Part shown: piece after piece, positions 29,712-39,488 of the stretch
How positions within the stretch are numbered: the first letter of the stretch is position 1
Layout of the letters: each line of letters starts with the position of its first letter
NCBI RefSeq assembly: GCF_013415115.1
Contig: NZ_JACCDD010000003.1
Span: 248,001 to 312,000 of the forward strand
Origin: Vreelandella zhaodongensis
Lineage (GTDB): Bacteria; Pseudomonadota; Gammaproteobacteria; Pseudomonadales; Halomonadaceae
Length of the DNA: 64,000 bases
Reading direction: 5' to 3'
Position numbers and translations under genes: made by a program
The notes under the pieces: generated by a model
What the model saw: only the letters and a program-made list of their open reading frames with translations
Told to the model about the DNA's origin: nothing
The model's database searches: none

Positions 29712-32700
29712 TTACGGCTGGTCGTGACCTAACGCTGCCTGCTCGTTATCACGCCCTTGGTCGGGGTGGCGCTTGTGATAGAGCCAATCAGACACCGTGG
29801 CAATCATTGCGTAGAAGCTTGGAATAAACAGGCTTCCTAGTATCGCAACAGAGGCCATACCTACCGCTACGGTGGTCCCTATGTGGTGACTGCTCACATC
29901 GCTGGCACCAGTGGCCAGTGCCAACGGCAAGGTCCCGAAGATAAAGGCCAGTGAGGTCATGACGATAGGACGGAAGCGTAATTCCGCTGCGGTAATAGCG
30001 GCTTCGCGGATCGACTTACCCTGCTCTTTTCGCTGCAGCTCAGCAAACTCAACGATCAGTATCGCGTTCTTGGCTGCCAGTCCCACGACGACCAGCATCC
30101 CAATCTGAACATAAACACTGGTATCTAACCCACGCAGCGCAATCCCTCCAATACCTCCCAGGAAAGCAAATGGCGTAGCAGTCAGCACCGCCAGAGGAAG
30201 CGACCAGCTTTCGTATTGCGCCGCCAAGATCAGGAAGACCATAAGAATACCGAACACAATTGCCAGCGTTGCGGTATTGCCAAGGTTAGACTCTTGGTAC
30301 GCGGTACCTGTCCAGCCCATTCCCCAGTTAGAGCCAAGGGTATCCTGCACCACTTCCTCCATCGCCTGAATAGCTTCAGCCGAACTGAACCCAGGCGCAG
30401 CGCCACCTTGGAATTGCGCGCCAGCATACACGCCAAAACGCGAAACCACAGAAGGCCCGACCTGGCGTTCTAGGGTGACAAATTCAGAAAGCGGTATACG
30501 CTCGCCATTGCCACCTCGCACATACACATTGCTGACGTCATCGGGTGTCTTACGGAATTCATCCTCATTCTGCAAATAGACCTGGAAGTTGCGGTTTTGG
30601 TAACTGAAGAAGTTAACAAAACCATTACCAAAGGTATTTGAGAGAGCCGATGAAATATTCTCCAATGCCACCCCATAACTCAGCGCTTTCTGCTGGTCGA
30701 TTTCAGCACGGTAAGAAGGCACGTTGACGTTGAAGGTTGAAAAAACGCGGTTTAACGCTGGGTGCTGGTTTGCAGCCCCCATAATTTGCAATGACGCTTC
30801 GTAAAGCTCGCGAGGCGATGCACCATCAAACGACTGCAGGTAGCCCGTAAAACCGCCCGTCGTCGAAAGCCCCATGATGGGCGGCACGTTAAATGCCATG
30901 GCAGAACCACCATCGATACTGGCGCCTAACTGCATGATTTTTCCAACTAGCTGATCAGCCGTCAGTTCCCGCTCCGCCCAGGGGTGCATATTGACAAACA
31001 TAATGCCACGCGCGGTATTCACCGCACTTGAAAGGATGTCATAGCCTGCCACCGCCGAGGAGTACTGCACACCTGGGATGTCTTCAATCGCAGCACTCAG
31101 CTTGGCCATATAGTTTTGAGTACGATCCAGCGACGCGGCATCGGGGAGCGATACACTGACCAGCACAATTCCTTGATCCGTCTCTGGCACCAACGTAGCT
31201 GGCGTATTGATATACAGCCAGTAGGAGCCTACGCCGGTCATCACTGTTAGTGCTAATGCCAACACCCAAAAACGCACTAACTTCTTCACAAACCACATAT
31301 ACACGGCGGTAAAACCGGCAAAAAAGCGGTCAAACAAGCGCAGCGGCGTGGTAATTGCGCGCTTAAACGCCGACTGCTTGGTTTTATGCAGGTTGTGTTT
31401 GATGAAGATAGCAGAAAGCGCCGGTGTAAAGGTCAGCGCCATTAACGCAGAGAGCGCCACCGATATCGCCACGGTAATCGCGAACTGCTGATAGATTTGC
31501 CCGGTAAAACCACCTAAAAAAGCCACCGGCACAAATACCGCGGCCATAATGAGCGAGGTGGCAATCACCGGGCCACCCACCTCTTTCATCGCGCGAATAG
31601 TCGCGTCACGAACAGAGATATCGTCCTCTTCGCTGAGCACGCGCTCGACGTTCTCCACCACCAGTATGGCGTCATCTACCACGATGCCTATCGACAGCAC
31701 CAAGGCAAACAGGGTTAGCAGGTTGATCGAAAAATCAAACAAGTAGAAGCCAGCAAAGGTGCCGATAACGGATACCGGCACCACCGACATCGCAATCACC
31801 GTAAAGCGCCAGTTCTGCAAGAAGATAAACAGAATAACGATAACGATCAGGAACGCTTCGATGAAGGTCTTCAGTACCGTTTCCACCGATGCATCAATGA
31901 ACAGCGTAGTGTCGTAAGGCGTTACATACTCAAGCCCTGGCGGGAAACGTCCCGACAGCTCCTCCATCGTCGTACGTACTGCCTCCGCTGTTTCTAACGC
32001 GTTGGCTCCTGGCTGCTGGTTAATAATAATAGGCGTCATGGTGGCGCCGTTTAAGCGCGCATCGACCCCATAAAACGATGCCCCCAGTTCTATACGCGCC
32101 ACGTCTTCCAGGCGCAGTGAAGAGCCATCTGGGTTAGTGCGTAGATAAATATTACGGAAGTCGTCAGTATCTGATAAACGCCCACCCGCGGTAATCGTAT
32201 ACGTGTAGGCGCGCGGTTCACTTTGCGGTGTTGCGGCTAAGTTACCTGCTGGAATTTCAGTATTTTGCGCGCGAATGGCGCTGGCCACCTCACTGGGCGT
32301 AAGGTCGTACTGAGCTAGCTTGTCGGGATCCATCCAAATACGCATGGCGAACTCACCGCCACCTAGCACTTCCGCATTCCCGACGCCCGGCACTTGGCGC
32401 AGTTCGTCAAGAATGTTAAGCGTGGCGTAGTTCTGCATATAAACGTTGTTGTAATCGCCACTCGGTGACGTCAACGCCACCAGCATCAGAATTGAATCTG
32501 AACGAAGCGAGACACTAACCCCTTGGGACTGCACCGCTTCGGGCAGCCGTGAAAGTGCTCCTTGAACCCGATTGTTCACGTTGATGGTGTTAATATCACC
32601 GTCAGTGCCAATATTAAACGCCACGCTCAAGCTCATAAGACCGTTATCGGCGCTATTTGAGGTCATGTATAGCATGTCCTCAACGCCGTTAATGGCTTCC

Positions 32701-32903
32701 GCAAGCGGTGCAGCCACCGTTTGCGCGACGGTTTCAGCATCAGCCCCTGGGAACTGAGCCTGTACTGAAACAGTAGGAGGCACCACGCTGGGATACTGCT
32801 CAATCGGCAGTATTCGCATGGCCATTGTGCCGACCAGCGTCAGGATAATCGCCAGCACCGTGGCGAAAATCGGACGACTGATAAAGAAGTTAGAGAAACT
32901 CAT
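29712..32903 (-). CDS. RND multidrug efflux pump (AcrB/MexB type)
   Basis: The 1063-residue inner-membrane proton antiporter expels drugs and solvents through a tripartite channel. It has twelve membrane segments with two large periplasmic loops. The start MSFSNFFISRPIFATVLAII is typical of the HAE1 family. The proton-relay aspartate pair is in GIVVDDAILVVENVER, and the second half has GLAAKNAILIVEFA. The length is usual. Its start overlaps the adaptor stop (TAATG), so translation is coupled. An intrinsic terminator follows. Specificity cannot be read; the hydrophobic-drug class is likely from the AcrR-type control. Confidence 0.95.
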   Translation of the reverse strand: MSFSNFFISRPIFATVLAIILTLVGTMAMRILPIEQYPSVVPPTVSVQAQFPGADAETVAQTVAAPLAEAINGVEDMLYMTSNSADNGLMSLSVAFNIGTDGDINTINVNNRVQGALSRLPEAVQSQGVSVSLRSDSILMLVALTSPSGDYNNVYMQNYATLNILDELRQVPGVGNAEVLGGGEFAMRIWMDPDKLAQYDLTPSEVASAIRAQNTEIPAGNLAATPQSEPRAYTYTITAGGRLSDTDDFRNIYLRTNPDGSSLRLEDVARIELGASFYGVDARLNGATMTPIIINQQPGANALETAEAVRTTMEELSGRFPPGLEYVTPYDTTLFIDASVETVLKTFIEAFLIVIVILFIFLQNWRFTVIAMSVVPVSVIGTFAGFYLFDFSINLLTLFALVLSIGIVVDDAILVVENVERVLSEEDDISVRDATIRAMKEVGGPVIATSLIMAAVFVPVAFLGGFTGQIYQQFAITVAISVALSALMALTFTPALSAIFIKHNLHKTKQSAFKRAITTPLRLFDRFFAGFTAVYMWFVKKLVRFWVLALALTVMTGVGSYWLYINTPATLVPETDQGIVLVSVSLPDAASLDRTQNYMAKLSAAIEDIPGVQYSSAVAGYDILSSAVNTARGIMFVNMHPWAERELTADQLVGKIMQLGASIDGGSAMAFNVPPIMGLSTTGGFTGYLQSFDGASPRELYEASLQIMGAANQHPALNRVFSTFNVNVPSYRAEIDQQKALSYGVALENISSALSNTFGNGFVNFFSYQNRNFQVYLQNEDEFRKTPDDVSNVYVRGGNGERIPLSEFVTLERQVGPSVVSRFGVYAGAQFQGGAAPGFSSAEAIQAMEEVVQDTLGSNWGMGWTGTAYQESNLGNTATLAIVFGILMVFLILAAQYESWSLPLAVLTATPFAFLGGIGGIALRGLDTSVYVQIGMLVVVGLAAKNAILIVEFAELQRKEQGKSIREAAITAAELRFRPIVMTSLAFIFGTLPLALATGASDVSSHHIGTTVAVGMASVAILGSLFIPSFYAMIATVSDWLYHKRHPDQGRDNEQAALGHDQP

Positions 32904-34180
32904 TATGGTGCGCCCTCTTCCTCTTCATCTGCCGGCAGATCACCAGCACCTTCCGTCATTTCGGCAGCCGCTTCAGCCTGTTCCTGCTGCTCTTGGGCAT
33001 CTGCTTCTTCAACGTCGTCAACGATGGCTTCTGCATTGCCATCAAAAGCAACGGGATCAATCACAACTCCAGGCTCAATACCTGCTGGGTCACCTACGAT
33101 AACGCGCTCACCTTCTTCCAAACCATCAACAATGATTTGCCAAGGGCCAGCGACATCGCCTAGCTGGATGTTGCGCTCACGTGCCTTGTTCTCTTCGTCC
33201 AGCACAAACACCCGCGGCCCCATCAGCCCTTGAGTGACAGCAATCTCGGGCACAGCGATAACATCGAAGCGCTTCAAGCCATCTAAACGCACACGCACAA
33301 ACTGTCCGGGCAAGATCGCACCATCTGGATTCGCAAACGTTGCCGCCGCCTGAACAGTACTGGTTCCCATGTCCACACGAGAACTGAGATAGTTCAGTTG
33401 CCCTTCAAGCTCGGAACCACTGCCACCACTCACACCCGGCACGCTAAGACGAGCGGTAATCGCGGACATATCGCCAACGTTTTGAAGCTGACGACGCAGC
33501 TCGAACGCATCGCGTTGAGGTAACTGGAAACGCACCTCAAGGGGGTCAAGCGGGGTAATGGTCGCAAGTTCGGTTCCTGACGTAACCAAGTTACCAATAT
33601 TGATTTGGCTTAAACCAATCATGCCTGAGACAGGAGCAGTAACGCGGGAGTAACCAAGATCGAGATTAGCGCTGGTTAACGCCGCCTCTGCCTGAGCAAC
33701 GCGCGCCTGTGCGACACGCTGATCAGCCAGCGCTTGATCGTATTGCTGTCGGCTAACGGAGTTTTGGCTTAGCAACTGTTCGAAACGCTGAGCGTCACGC
33801 TGAGCTCGGGACATTTCAGCACGGGCGCTCTGTAAGTCAGCCTCACGCTGATTAACCGTTGCCTGATAAAGGTCAGGTTCAATGGTGTATAGCCGGTCGC
33901 CTCGTTCAACCAACTGCCCTGGCTCAAAATGACGCTCTTCCAGAAAACCATTTACCCTTGCCACCAGCGTTACTTCGCTATCACTACGCAGTAGCGATGG
34001 GTACGATTTATCCAGCGGTATATCCTGCCGAGCAATATCCGCCACTTCGACCGAATGAGGGGGCGCTTCCTGTTGCTCGGCCTGCTGTGTCTCAGGCTGC
34101 TCCTGACCGCAAGCCGCTAACGCCAATGCAGCTATCAGCGCCATTAGACTCGCTCTACCTGAGTGAATCGTCTTCTTCAT
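32903..34180 (-). CDS. RND efflux periplasmic adaptor (membrane fusion lipoprotein)
   Basis: The 425-residue protein bridges pump and outer-membrane channel. A lipoprotein signal ends in ALALAAC. Then come the hydrophobic barrel-sandwich and lipoyl halves (EPGQLVERGDRLYTIEPDLYQ; LDLGYSRVTAPVSGMIG), a long hairpin of coiled coil (ADLQSARAEMSRAQRDAQRF) and a beta barrel. The C-terminal 45 residues are unusually acidic and Q/E-rich (for example QEQQEQAEAAAEM), beyond the normal end, fitting an acid-adapted halophile surface. ATG 34178-34180 gives a regular signal peptide; ATG 34193-34195 is an alternative. Confidence 0.92.
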   Translation of the reverse strand: MKKTIHSGRASLMALIAALALAACGQEQPETQQAEQQEAPPHSVEVADIARQDIPLDKSYPSLLRSDSEVTLVARVNGFLEERHFEPGQLVERGDRLYTIEPDLYQATVNQREADLQSARAEMSRAQRDAQRFEQLLSQNSVSRQQYDQALADQRVAQARVAQAEAALTSANLDLGYSRVTAPVSGMIGLSQINIGNLVTSGTELATITPLDPLEVRFQLPQRDAFELRRQLQNVGDMSAITARLSVPGVSGGSGSELEGQLNYLSSRVDMGTSTVQAAATFANPDGAILPGQFVRVRLDGLKRFDVIAVPEIAVTQGLMGPRVFVLDEENKARERNIQLGDVAGPWQIIVDGLEEGERVIVGDPAGIEPGVVIDPVAFDGNAEAIVDDVEEADAQEQQEQAEAAAEMTEGAGDLPADEEEEGAP

Positions 34181-34257
34181 ACATCGGTTTCCCATTACTC
34201 TTTTTCACATTGACGGATAGCAACACAGCACTGTACTGGCCTAGCGTTTTATGACAC

Positions 34258-35733
34258 CTAAGCGCCGGGCGTAGGGGGAGCGCCAATATCCATTGCACGT
34301 TGGTAGGCGTCGGGCTCACCACTTTCGGGGAGCGTAAAGTTCACTTCATCTCCGGTTAACCACGCATTCACTTCTTCAATCGCTGCAACATCTAACAGCC
34401 CCGCCTGTTGGCGCAATGACAATAAATTCACCACGTAGTCATAGCGTGCTTCTGCGTAGTTGGCGATAGCGTTGTAAAGATTTTGCTCAGCGTTCAAAAC
34501 ATCCACGATGTTGCGTGTGCCCACCTCGTAACCGGCCCGGGTCGCCTCAAGGGCACTGCGATTAGAGACGATGGTCTGTTGGCGGGCTTCTACGGTTTCG
34601 ACGTTATTACTCACCTGGGTATACAGTGAGCGCACCTGCTGGATGGTAGTACGGCGCTGAGACTCGAAGTCGTATTGGCTACTTTCAAGCTGGAAGGTAC
34701 CTTGGCGAATACGAGCGCTGGTGCTGCCACCGGTATAAATAGGCAAGTTCGCCGAGACACCCACTTGACTTGACGTGTTGTAGCCACTGACCAGATCACT
34801 ATCGCTGTCGGTATACCGGTAATTGGCAAACGCCTGCACCGTTGGCATACGTCCGGCACGAGCCAGCTCAACGCCAACGCGAGAAAGCTCGATACCTGCC
34901 TGCTGAGCCAACACTTGAGGGTTACGTTCTAGCGCCTGTTCTACCCAATAATTGCGGTCGGCGGGCGTAGGCAACGCAATCGGCATGTCGTCGCCTAGTG
35001 CATCAATACTCGGGTAGCGTTGGCCTGTAAGTTGCTCGAGCACTTCAAACGCCACTTGTAGATTACTTTCAGCCGCAATGCGATCTGCACGGGACTGGTC
35101 GAAACTTGCCCTAGCTTCTTCTACCGAGGTAATAGCGATGAGGCCTACCTCAAACTGTTCACGAGCTTGCTCTAACTGGCGGCCAATCGCACGCTCTTGG
35201 GCAAGGCGAGCCTCCAATACTTCATGAGCACGAAGAATATCAAAGTAAGCGCTCGCAACATCGATTAGCAATTGCTGTTCGGTGGCTGCCAACACATACA
35301 CTTGCTGGTCAATCTGACGCTCCGCCTGATTAACTTCTTGCTGCGTGACCGCGTTGAATAGCGCTTGTGTCGCCTCAAGGGTCAACGAAGCGGTGTTAAA
35401 ACTGTCATCGCCACCAACGCCCCCCGCACCTTCAGCCCCCCCGACACCAGCTCCCATCGGTCTTGCGGATGACTGACTCTCATATTGACGGTTATGGGCA
35501 ACATTACCTGATGCATTCACCTGAGGCAGCAAACCACCACGTACAACATCACGACCCGCCTCAATACCGGAAAACTCAGCACGTGTAGAAGCCAATGCTG
35601 CGTTGTTATCGAGCGCATCTTGAGTGATTGTCACCAGATCAGCGGCCTGAGCAGGCACAATAAACGATGAGGTGAGCACTGCTAAGAGCAGGGGGCGAAA
35701 AGGGGCATTGACTGCCCAGTGTGCCAGTCGCAT
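34258..35733 (-). CDS. TolC-family outer-membrane efflux channel
   Basis: The 491-residue protein has a signal peptide ending in VPAQA, followed by the duplicated OEP domains. Repeats with LTLEATQALFNAVTQQEVNQAERQ-like and GVSANLPIYTGG sequences fit the two beta-barrel/alpha-helical halves. ALEATRAGYEVGTRNIVDVLNAEQ (in parts) is the classical TolC signature. A 15-residue glycine-rich insert (GAGVGGAEGAGGVGGDD) lies in the first loop. ATG 35731-35733 is chosen for AGAGG 7 nt before it and a normal signal peptide. It leads the operon, ahead of adaptor and pump. Confidence 0.93.
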   Translation of the reverse strand: MRLAHWAVNAPFRPLLLAVLTSSFIVPAQAADLVTITQDALDNNAALASTRAEFSGIEAGRDVVRGGLLPQVNASGNVAHNRQYESQSSARPMGAGVGGAEGAGGVGGDDSFNTASLTLEATQALFNAVTQQEVNQAERQIDQQVYVLAATEQQLLIDVASAYFDILRAHEVLEARLAQERAIGRQLEQAREQFEVGLIAITSVEEARASFDQSRADRIAAESNLQVAFEVLEQLTGQRYPSIDALGDDMPIALPTPADRNYWVEQALERNPQVLAQQAGIELSRVGVELARAGRMPTVQAFANYRYTDSDSDLVSGYNTSSQVGVSANLPIYTGGSTSARIRQGTFQLESSQYDFESQRRTTIQQVRSLYTQVSNNVETVEARQQTIVSNRSALEATRAGYEVGTRNIVDVLNAEQNLYNAIANYAEARYDYVVNLLSLRQQAGLLDVAAIEEVNAWLTGDEVNFTLPESGEPDAYQRAMDIGAPPTPGA

Positions 35734-35794
35734 AGGATTGCCTCTAGGTGTCAACGAAATCAGCGCGGTTAACGCGCCATGATGAAAGAGTGGC

Positions 35795-35823
35795 ATTATA
35801 GTTACATTCATGTATGTATGCCA
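35795..35823 (-). promoter_or_regulatory. RND operon promoter with embedded AcrR-type operator
   Basis: On the minus strand a perfect TATAAT (35795-35800) and TGGCAT (35818-35823) are separated by 17 bp. The operator CATACATACATGAATGTA (35803-35820) fills the spacer and overlaps -35. It has the same CATACA-N4-TGAATGTA pattern as the TetR gene's own site, with an inner TACAT/ATGTA inverted repeat. A repressor here would exclude polymerase. The weak -35 box fits a tightly controlled promoter. Confidence 0.75.
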
Positions 35824-36476
35824 GACTTGAACTTAGTCTAAATGTGTGGACAGTCTCGCTCTAAAAGCCTACTCACTTACCTTAGTTCAAAGCGCTATGG
35901 GTATGCAGTTTTTAGCGCTACATTTGCACCACGTGAACCTTGAGCCAATCGCGCTGTAGCTAATGTCATAACACGCTGACTGAAATGAGCACTCGAAACT
36001 CCCAACAAAATAAAATGGCAATTTCCTTCCTAAACAAGGAGTTAAAAAAGCGAAAAAACCAGCGCTACCGCCATTATTTCTCCCGCAGGTGCGGACATAC
36101 AACGCTCTTCGACGCTGCGATACCCTGATAAAAATCACAGCAGATGATTAAGCAGTGGATAAAGCTTGCAATCATGTTGCTAGCTGGCCTGCTTGGCGCT
36201 CAATTCGGCTGAGCAACGCGACATCCAGCTAGTTTAATTTAAAAGGCAGTAAACGCCGTTCGCGCTTAATAACGAAATGGCCTTAGCAGGTAGTTAATGC
36301 GTCAACAGCGGCTATATCACCAACACTGAGTGACTGAGGCTTATCAGTGATGATCAATCCCAGCGTCTCTAGCAGGTCGCGCAAGATGACATCCATGACG
36401 CTCTCCACTTAAGCGGGGCATGTACCCTCTGTGTCTATCTCTAAACGGTACAAAGCAGAGCAGCATCTTTTCCGCA
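35824..36476. other. Gene-poor region between the RND operon and the polyol operon
   Basis: About 650 bp with no gene of normal length. A frame of 84 codons on the minus strand (35887-36138) has a composition unlike the neighbours and no Shine-Dalgarno, so I leave it out. Two tiny frames may matter. One is 36283-36396 on the minus strand (37 codons, good ribosome-binding site). The other is 36144-36212 on the plus strand, a 22-residue hydrophobic peptide beginning MIKQWIKLAIMLLAGLL, without a Shine-Dalgarno. The polyol operon terminator should be here, but I see no clear hairpin with a T run. Confidence 0.5.
36283..36396 (-). CDS. Candidate small protein, 37 aa, downstream of xylB
   Basis: The frame starts MDVILRDLLETLGL and continues IITDKPQSLSVGDIAAVDA to a TAA. 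GGAGAG stands 4 nt (GGAG 6 nt) before the ATG. Its codons look unremarkable, and it lies 80 nt after the xylulokinase stop on the same strand, so it could be the last gene of the polyol operon. It may equally be the remnant of a lost gene or chance. I do not recognise it. Confidence 0.3.
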   Translation of the reverse strand: MDVILRDLLETLGLIITDKPQSLSVGDIAAVDALTTC

Positions 36477-37964
36477 TTATTTAATACTATGACGCTGAGC
36501 AAGCGTATCGCGATAACGCTGATAAATCGCCTCATAGGCAGTAACACGCTCAGCATCTGGGTCAGCAAGGGAAGCGGCATCCAGGTGCACCAAACGCTCA
36601 CAGAGCGATGCCAAGGTAACGCCCTCCTGGTGTAAATCGCACCACGCCGCTTGAATGGCCGCACCTAATGCAGCAGCGTCGGTAATTTCTGGGCAAATTA
36701 CCTGGGTATTAGTAATATCGGCCACCATTTGCCGCCAAACGGGGCTTTTGGCACCGCCGCCAATCAACCGAATTTGGCTTGTGTCGGCGGCTAGCTCGCC
36801 TAGTAGTTCCAGTCCATAACGCAGGCCAAAGGTAGCGCCTTCCATCACCCCTCGGCATAGGTTGGCCTGGGTCATATTAAGGCTTGTCAAGCCAAGAAAA
36901 TCGCCAGTCGCATTGGGCAGCATCGGCACACGCTCGCCGTTAAAAAATGGCAGTACAATCACCCCGTCAGCGCCAATCGGGGCGCTTGCCACCTGCTCGC
37001 TGAAGGTAGCCAAATCCAGCCCGAACAACTCACGTACACGGGTAGTCGCAGAAGTAACGTTCATGGTGCAGATTAACGGCAGCCACCCCCCATGGCTGGC
37101 ACAGAAGTTGGCCACCATGGCGCTGTTGCACACCACCGAATTAGGTGAGTAGGCGCACACTGTGCCAGAGGTACCTAAACTAAGCGTCACCAGCCCCTGA
37201 GTAATATTACCGGTGCCAATGGCGCCCATCATGTTGTCGCCGCCACCAGATGACACCACCACGTTATTGCTAAGCCCCAACTCTTGTGCCACAAGTGGGC
37301 GCACTCGCCCGGCCGGCTCGTGCGCCTGGATAAGACGAGGTAGCACACGCTCAGGGTCGAGTTCCGGCGCAATGGCTGCAAATACTTCTTTCTGCCAGCA
37401 TTGGGCACGGGTATCGAAATAACCGGTGCCCGACGCATCTCCCGCCTCAGTGACACACTCGCCGGTCAGCCAGAAGTTAAGGTAGTCGTGGGGCAGTAGC
37501 AGAGTGGCTATACGCTGGTAGGCATCCGGGTGATTCTCGCGCAACCACGCTATTTTAGACGCGGTATAGCCAGTCTGTAACACTAGACCAAGCTTCTCCA
37601 GACAGCCCGTTTCGCCTCCAAGTCGGTCGACTAAATCGCTGTTTTGAGCACTGGTTTCGGTATCGCACCACAGTTTAGCGGGATACACCGGCACACCATC
37701 CGCATCCAGTGCCACCATGCCGTGCTGCTGTCCGGAAACGCCAACCCCCCGCACCTGCTTGGTATCAATGCCAGAACGCTCAATCGCTTGAAAAAAAGCC
37801 CCTTTGAGCGCTGCCAGCCACTCCGCGGGTGCCTGCTCTCGGCGGCCATGCTCTCCCTCTTCTAGGCTATGAGGACGACTGCCTTCCCCCAGGATCACAC
37901 CACGCTCCACATCCACTACCACGACTTTAGTACTCTGCGTACCGCAATCTACTCCGATATACAT
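36477..37964 (-). CDS. xylB: Xylulokinase
   Basis: The 495-residue FGGY-family kinase phosphorylates D-xylulose to xylulose 5-phosphate in the cytosol. The N-terminal phosphate loop is IGVDCGTQSTKVVVVD, substrate residues lie in VSGQQHGMVALD, and the adenosine loop is around IRLIGGGAKSPVWRQMVADI. Length fits E. coli XylB (484). ATG 37962-37964 overlaps the upstream stop (TGATG); a GTG one codon earlier has the better AAGGA spacing. In polyol operons such as that of Rhodobacter and Pseudomonas fluorescens, xylulokinase follows mannitol dehydrogenase and serves arabitol or xylitol oxidised to xylulose. Confidence 0.92.
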   Translation of the reverse strand: MYIGVDCGTQSTKVVVVDVERGVILGEGSRPHSLEEGEHGRREQAPAEWLAALKGAFFQAIERSGIDTKQVRGVGVSGQQHGMVALDADGVPVYPAKLWCDTETSAQNSDLVDRLGGETGCLEKLGLVLQTGYTASKIAWLRENHPDAYQRIATLLLPHDYLNFWLTGECVTEAGDASGTGYFDTRAQCWQKEVFAAIAPELDPERVLPRLIQAHEPAGRVRPLVAQELGLSNNVVVSSGGGDNMMGAIGTGNITQGLVTLSLGTSGTVCAYSPNSVVCNSAMVANFCASHGGWLPLICTMNVTSATTRVRELFGLDLATFSEQVASAPIGADGVIVLPFFNGERVPMLPNATGDFLGLTSLNMTQANLCRGVMEGATFGLRYGLELLGELAADTSQIRLIGGGAKSPVWRQMVADITNTQVICPEITDAAALGAAIQAAWCDLHQEGVTLASLCERLVHLDAASLADPDAERVTAYEAIYQRYRDTLAQRHSIK

Positions 37965-39451
37965 CACACCGTTCCTTTGGACGCGACCAAAGCCTCAAGA
38001 GTAGCCCGAGCTCCTCGTTCATGCAGCGACGTCAATGTCTTTAAATAAGCGTGTAGAAAGCGAGGCTGATCAGCCAAGTCACCAAACAGCTCGCGGTTCT
38101 CAACAAACGCAGCGGGATACGTGCGGTTGCTGGCAGCAATGGCCATCAATGGCTCACGCAGACGGTCCACAATATCGATAGCCTCTCCCTGTTCATCGAC
38201 GCCTTCAGCGTAACGTGCCCAACTGGCGACCACGGCGGCGCTGCGCTCAACCTCACCTCCCTGGGCAAGCTGCTGGCGAATGACTGGCACGAGCCACTTG
38301 GGAATGCGATCAGAGCTTTCAGCACATAGTCGTACCAGAGTGTCTTTAATTTGCGGGTTGGCGAAGCGTTCAATCAGGGTCAGCCGATAAGCTTCTAAAT
38401 CCACCCCTGGCACTGGCGCCAGCGTAGGCGTGCCCTCTTCACGCATGTAGCTCAGCAAGAACTCGACAAACAGCGGGTCTTGGCACACTTCATGGGCGTA
38501 GCGGTAGCCTGCCAAATAGCCGAAGTAAGCGAGCGCCTGATGGCTAGCGTTGAGCAGTCGTAGCTTCATCAGCTCATAAGGCTCTACATCATCGACAAGC
38601 TGAACGCCTACTTTCTCGAACGCTGGGCGACCCAAAGGAAAGTGATCTTCCAGCACCCACTGGGTAAATGGCTCACATACCACTGGCCAAGCATCCTCAA
38701 CATCAAACCGCTGGGCCAGCTCGTCGATATCCACGGGCGCTGTCACTGGCGTGATGCGATCCACCATGGCATTGGGAAACGCCACTTCGGCAGCTAGCCA
38801 GTCGCCAAGTCCCGCGCTGCGGGCACGGGCGTAGGCGCTGAACATGCGTTTGGCCACATCACCGTTGCCTTGAATATTGTCACAGGACATCACCGTAAAA
38901 GGTGCAATGCCCCGCGCGCGGCGACGAACCAGAGCTTCCACCACTAAACCAAAGCTGGAGGAAGGTTGCTCTGGGTGGGCGAGATCTTTCCGCACCTGTG
39001 GAGAATCCAGATTGAACTCTCCGGTCACCGGATGGAAGTTGTAGCCACCCTCCGTCACGGTGAGCGACACAATCTTGATGGCGGGATCAGCCATTTTTTC
39101 GATCACTGCTTCAGGGTCTGTCGGAGCAAACAAGTAATCCACCATACTGCCGATCACACGGGGCTGATACTCGCCGTCGGGGTGCTTCACCACGAGCGTA
39201 TAGAGGTAGTCTTGCGCCGCAAGAGCCTGCTGCATGCGCTTATCACCTGGCATTACGCCCACGCCCACAATGCCCCATTCAAACGCCTCCCCCTGGTTCA
39301 TTAGCGCGTCAAGGTACATCGCTTGATGGGCACGATGAAAACCACCGACGCCAATATGCACGATGCCTGGCGTCACGGACTGCCGATCATAAGAAGGCGT
39401 CTCAACCGCCGCGCTAAGGGCACCCATGTTGTGATTATTAAGCAGGGTCAT
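37964..39451 (-). CDS. mtlK: Mannitol 2-dehydrogenase (polyol dehydrogenase, long-chain)
   Basis: The 495-residue NAD-dependent enzyme oxidises D-mannitol to D-fructose and often D-arabitol to D-xylulose and sorbitol. Visible are the NAD region GIVHIGVGGFHRAHQAMYLD, SLTVTEGGYNF, SCDNIQGNG (with the K of the KMFSA region replaced around VAKRMFSAYAR) and the catalytic LKLRLLN-type motif KLRLLNASHQALAY. ATG 39451 has GGAG 7 nt upstream and is preferred to an ATG six codons earlier. It is coupled to xylB by an overlapping stop and start. Confidence 0.92.
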   Translation of the reverse strand: MTLLNNHNMGALSAAVETPSYDRQSVTPGIVHIGVGGFHRAHQAMYLDALMNQGEAFEWGIVGVGVMPGDKRMQQALAAQDYLYTLVVKHPDGEYQPRVIGSMVDYLFAPTDPEAVIEKMADPAIKIVSLTVTEGGYNFHPVTGEFNLDSPQVRKDLAHPEQPSSSFGLVVEALVRRRARGIAPFTVMSCDNIQGNGDVAKRMFSAYARARSAGLGDWLAAEVAFPNAMVDRITPVTAPVDIDELAQRFDVEDAWPVVCEPFTQWVLEDHFPLGRPAFEKVGVQLVDDVEPYELMKLRLLNASHQALAYFGYLAGYRYAHEVCQDPLFVEFLLSYMREEGTPTLAPVPGVDLEAYRLTLIERFANPQIKDTLVRLCAESSDRIPKWLVPVIRQQLAQGGEVERSAAVVASWARYAEGVDEQGEAIDIVDRLREPLMAIAASNRTYPAAFVENRELFGDLADQPRFLHAYLKTLTSLHERGARATLEALVASKGTV

Positions 39452-39488
39452 CGTCACTCTCCGGGTCATTGGTTAGGAACGCCGCGAC

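Noticed and set aside
35887..36138. 83-codon minus-strand frame upstream of the RND operon
   Set aside because: No ribosome-binding site, unusual cysteine- and serine-rich composition, and no recognisable motif.
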